From SZUA-442 sp963792405 (GTDB taxonomy: Bacteria > Actinomycetota > Acidimicrobiia > Spongiisociales > UBA5794), in assembly GCA_963792405.1 (NCBI GenBank), contig CAWBVU010000006.1, forward strand, positions 1,550,001 to 1,614,000: a stretch of 64,000 nt of DNA. Direction: 5' to 3'. Numbering within the stretch: position 1 is the first letter of the stretch; each line of letters starts with the position of its first letter. Below the pieces are notes generated by a model. That model saw nothing but the letters and a program-made list of their open reading frames with translations, made no database searches and was not told where the DNA came from. Positions 61,410-64,000 of this stretch are shown here, piece after piece. The position numbers were made by a program, and so were the translations under genes.

Positions 61410-62450
61410 TCATGACCACGGCATCCCGAACTCGCGAGCACCGAGCGCGAGCGCCACGAGGATGATCCACGCGAGCGACACGGGGATCAGGCGCTTCCAT
61501 CCGAAGCTCATCAGCTGGTCGTAGCGCATCCTGGGTAGCGTCGCCCTGACCCAGACGAACAGCAGGACCACCAACCAGGACTTGATGAGGAACCACACGA
61601 TCGGGAGGATCGCCTCGAGCCACGCGGGGCCGAACGTAGGGCCCGCCCACCCTCCGAGGAACAGCACGGCGGTGAGGGCGGAGATGTTCCAGACGTTGAT
61701 GTACTCGGCGAGGAAGAACAGGGCGAACCCCAGCCCCGAGTACTCGGTGTGGTAGCCGCCGACGATCTCGGACTCCGCCTCGACGAGGTCGAACGGGGCA
61801 CGGTTGGTCTCGGCGAAACCCGAGATGAGGAAGATCACGAACGACGGCACGAGGATCACGTTCCAGGCGGGGAAGAACCCGCCGAACGTCCCCTGTTGGG
61901 ATTCGACGATGCCCACGATCGAAGTGGTCCCTGCGAACATCACGACGGGGACGAGGGCGAGGCCCATGGCGGCCTCATACGAGATCATCTGCGCGCTCGC
62001 CCTCACCGAGCCGAGGAGCGGGTATTTCGACCCGGAGGACCACCCGGCGAGGGTCACCGCGTAGACCGCGATCGATGACAGTGCGAGGACGTACAGCAGG
62101 CCGACGTTCAGGTCGGTGCCGACGAGTTCGTACTCGGTCCCGCCGATGGTGATCGGCGCCCCGATCGGGATGACGAGGAAGATGAGGAGCGCAGGGATCA
62201 GCGCGGCGATCGGCGCCGCCAGGTAGATGACCAGCTCGGCATTCGTCGGTCGGATGGACTCCTTGAAGAAGGACTTCACCCCGTCGGCGAGGGACTGGAG
62301 GATCCCCCACGGCCCCGCCCTGTCGGGCCCGACCCTGTTCTGGAGGTCGGACACGAACTTGCGCTCGACCCAGATGAGCAGCAGGACCGTCACGAGGAGG
62401 AACACGAACGCGATGACCACGCGGATGGCGGCATCGATGAAGACGGTCAT
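61410..62450 (-). CDS. nuoH: NADH-quinone oxidoreductase subunit H (cluster 2)
   Basis: A 346-residue membrane subunit. ERKFVSDLQNRVGPDRAGPWG, LADGVKSFFKESIRPT, GFAETNRAPFDLVEAESEIV and GYHTEYSGLGFALFFLAEY are all standard NuoH. This form, with QNRVGPDRAGPWG, is closer to the common 14-subunit type than the cluster 1 protein. The ATG overlaps the nuoG stop by four bases. Confidence 0.95.
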   Translation of the reverse strand: MTVFIDAAIRVVIAFVFLLVTVLLLIWVERKFVSDLQNRVGPDRAGPWGILQSLADGVKSFFKESIRPTNAELVIYLAAPIAALIPALLIFLVIPIGAPITIGGTEYELVGTDLNVGLLYVLALSSIAVYAVTLAGWSSGSKYPLLGSVRASAQMISYEAAMGLALVPVVMFAGTTSIVGIVESQQGTFGGFFPAWNVILVPSFVIFLISGFAETNRAPFDLVEAESEIVGGYHTEYSGLGFALFFLAEYINVWNISALTAVLFLGGWAGPTFGPAWLEAILPIVWFLIKSWLVVLLFVWVRATLPRMRYDQLMSFGWKRLIPVSLAWIILVALALGAREFGMPWS

Positions 62451-64000
62451 GCGTCACCTCGCACGGGGTCGACCTTCACCGAGGGTGTCGCTTGGAGGCC
62501 GATCGTGGCCGCCTGGTTGAACGGCACCGCCACCGCCCCTGGGGCGACGCCCGCGTCGATCCGTACCGGGAGCTCGAACTGGTCGGCGATCCTGACGTGA
62601 TCGCCGTCACGCACCGCGAGCACGGCGGCATCCTTGGGATGGATCCTCGCCACGGCGGGACGCTGGAGGTTCGCGATCGTGTCGGCGTGGGCGTTCCACA
62701 CGCCCTCGTCGTACAGCTCCCTCGCGAGGTGGAGCGTCATCCTGTCGGTGACCACGGGGACCTTGACGTCCACGGGGATGTACACGAGGGGCTGCGCGCC
62801 ACCGTCGATCGGGACGACGGCACCCTCCTCGCCCGCCTCGAAGGTGAGGTAGTCCATCGACACACCTGCGTATGCGGGGGCGACGGCGGTGATCTCCGCG
62901 GAGACGTCGCCGACCTTGGCGGTGCCGATCTCGGCGCCCATCCTGGCGGCGAGGTCGTCGAGGATCGCGTTGAGGGGCCTCGCCTGGCCGACGGGCTGGA
63001 TGGACGGGCGAATGCGCTGCACACGCCCCTCGAGGTTCGTGACGGTGCCGTCGACTTCTCCCCAGATCGCCCCCGGGAGGATCACGTCGGCGAGCCGTGA
63101 GCTGTCGGTCATGAACGCATCGATGGCCACGACGAACTCGGCTGCGGCCAGGGCGTCCGCTGCGAGGTTGGGGTCAGGGCAATCGCGGACGGGATCCGCT
63201 GCCGCCAGGACGAGGGCCCTCATGTCGCCGTCCGTGAGGGCGCTGAGCATCTCCATCGTCGATCGACCGGCCCCGCTCGGGAGGTGCCCCCATGCGTCTT
63301 CGAGCGCTCTGGCTGCGTCCTCGTCGGTGGCGCGCACACGTCCGGGCAGCAAGGTCGGTGCAAGGCCCATGTCGAGCGCGCCGTAGACGTTGCCCCTCGT
63401 GAGGAGGGTGAGCAGCGTCGCCCCCGGCAGGTCGCGTGCGAACGCCGCGACGGACTCGGCGAGCCGTGGGTCCTCGGCCATGGAGGAACGACCCACCAGC
63501 GCGACCAGCGGGCCCTCGTCACACGAGGCCCTGACGGCGCCGAGGTCGCCATCGCCGGCAGCGAGCTTTCGGAGCGTGTCGGAACCGCTGCCCGCCCGGT
63601 AGCGCACGACGTGCGTGGCGATGTCGTCGAGGCCGGTGCGGGCCGGGCTGGCGACGATGAGGGTGGCGCCCGCTCGCACCGCCTTGCGCACCCTGAGGTA
63701 CAGGACGGGCAGCGACTCCTTCAGGTCGGGCCCCCAGACGAGGATCGTGGTGGCGTCGTCGAGGTCACCGATCGTGGCGCGAGGCGCCAGCGCGGCGGCG
63801 AACGCCGGATCGAGGCCATCCCCCACCTGGGCATCGACGTGCGCCGATCCCACGACGGACCGCATGAACTTGCCGAGGGCGAACGCCTCCTCGTTGGTGT
63901 GACGCGACCCGCCGATCGAGCCGACCTCATCGCCCTTGTAGGCGCCGAGCTTGTCGGCCACCCGATCGAGCGCGTCTGCCCACGTCGTGGGGGTGAATCC
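62447..64000 (-). CDS. nuoG: NADH-quinone oxidoreductase subunit G, C-terminal part (cut by window end)
   Basis: About 517 residues of the molybdopterin-oxidoreductase-like half of NuoG. The frame is open to the window end, reading GFTPTTWADALDRVADKLG just before an internal GTG at 63961, which is therefore not the start. Later segments include LADVILPGAIWGEVDGTVTN and LEGRVQRIRPSIQPVGQARP, typical of NuoG, and a C-terminal molybdopterin-binding-like fold (AVRDGDHVRIADQFELPVRID). The N-terminal iron-sulfur part and nuoE/nuoF would lie further right. Confidence 0.9.
   Translation of the reverse strand, partial: GFTPTTWADALDRVADKLGAYKGDEVGSIGGSRHTNEEAFALGKFMRSVVGSAHVDAQVGDGLDPAFAAALAPRATIGDLDDATTILVWGPDLKESLPVLYLRVRKAVRAGATLIVASPARTGLDDIATHVVRYRAGSGSDTLRKLAAGDGDLGAVRASCDEGPLVALVGRSSMAEDPRLAESVAAFARDLPGATLLTLLTRGNVYGALDMGLAPTLLPGRVRATDEDAARALEDAWGHLPSGAGRSTMEMLSALTDGDMRALVLAAADPVRDCPDPNLAADALAAAEFVVAIDAFMTDSSRLADVILPGAIWGEVDGTVTNLEGRVQRIRPSIQPVGQARPLNAILDDLAARMGAEIGTAKVGDVSAEITAVAPAYAGVSMDYLTFEAGEEGAVVPIDGGAQPLVYIPVDVKVPVVTDRMTLHLARELYDEGVWNAHADTIANLQRPAVARIHPKDAAVLAVRDGDHVRIADQFELPVRIDAGVAPGAVAVPFNQAATIGLQATPSVKVDPVRGDA

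Overview
The window is a GC-rich (roughly two-thirds G+C by eye) stretch of an actinobacterial chromosome. The gene order is diagnostic. A tRNA-Trp-secE-nusG-rplK-rplA block and an rplJ-rplL-rpoB-rpoC block lead toward rpsL. Upstream of tRNA-Trp lie rpmG and a two-domain MaoC dehydratase, in the place where mycobacteria carry rpmG2-hadABC. Promoters and start codons also look actinobacterial, with many TANNNT boxes 6-8 nt before the start codon. The lineage cannot be fixed from the sequence alone; Acidimicrobiia or a neighbouring class is a guess. Three genes carry single-base frameshifts, two of them at G runs, so some may be assembly errors.

Layout. 1-7.1 kb: the 5' part of rpsL and its promoter, a PaaI-type thioesterase, a site-2 protease, a dihydroorotate-dehydrogenase-like protein overlapping a frameshifted pyruvate:ferredoxin oxidoreductase (nifJ), and a DUF427 gene. 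7.1-19.7 kb: rpoC, rpoB, an inserted methyltransferase, rplL, rplJ (with a long acidic tail), rplA, rplK, nusG, secE and tRNA-Trp. 19.8-24.3 kb: an anti-sigma/ECF sigma pair, a HadA-HadB-like fusion, rpmG, tuf, and tRNA-Met, tRNA-Thr and tRNA-Tyr. A 199/200-bp tandem array built partly from tRNA-Thr 3' sequence sits between tRNA-Thr and tRNA-Met. 24.4-34 kb: an alpha/beta-hydrolase-cyclase fusion, htpX, a set of secreted or anchored proteins, a MidA/NDUFAF7-type methyltransferase and a HIT protein. 34-44.2 kb: a complex I operon nuoABCDHIJKLMN without nuoE, nuoF or nuoG. 44.4-53.2 kb: a phosphodiesterase-like protein, a lipoprotein, an operon of membrane protein, sigma factor, TadE and TadG, and an iron-type ABC transporter. 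53.2-64 kb: a bactofilin-like membrane protein at the end of a second complex I operon, nuoGHIJKLMN, which runs off the window.

How it fits together. Transcription and translation genes fill the left third. Energy genes flank them: PFOR makes reduced ferredoxin, and the nuo cluster without an NADH module is a plausible ferredoxin-linked complex, while the second cluster with nuoG looks like part of an NADH-type complex. The points most worth a second look are the loss of all four cysteines of the second zinc site of RpoC, the tRNA-fragment array, the two unlike complex I operons with PFOR and MidA nearby, the sigma-TadE-TadG operon, and the repeated leaderless-promoter signature.
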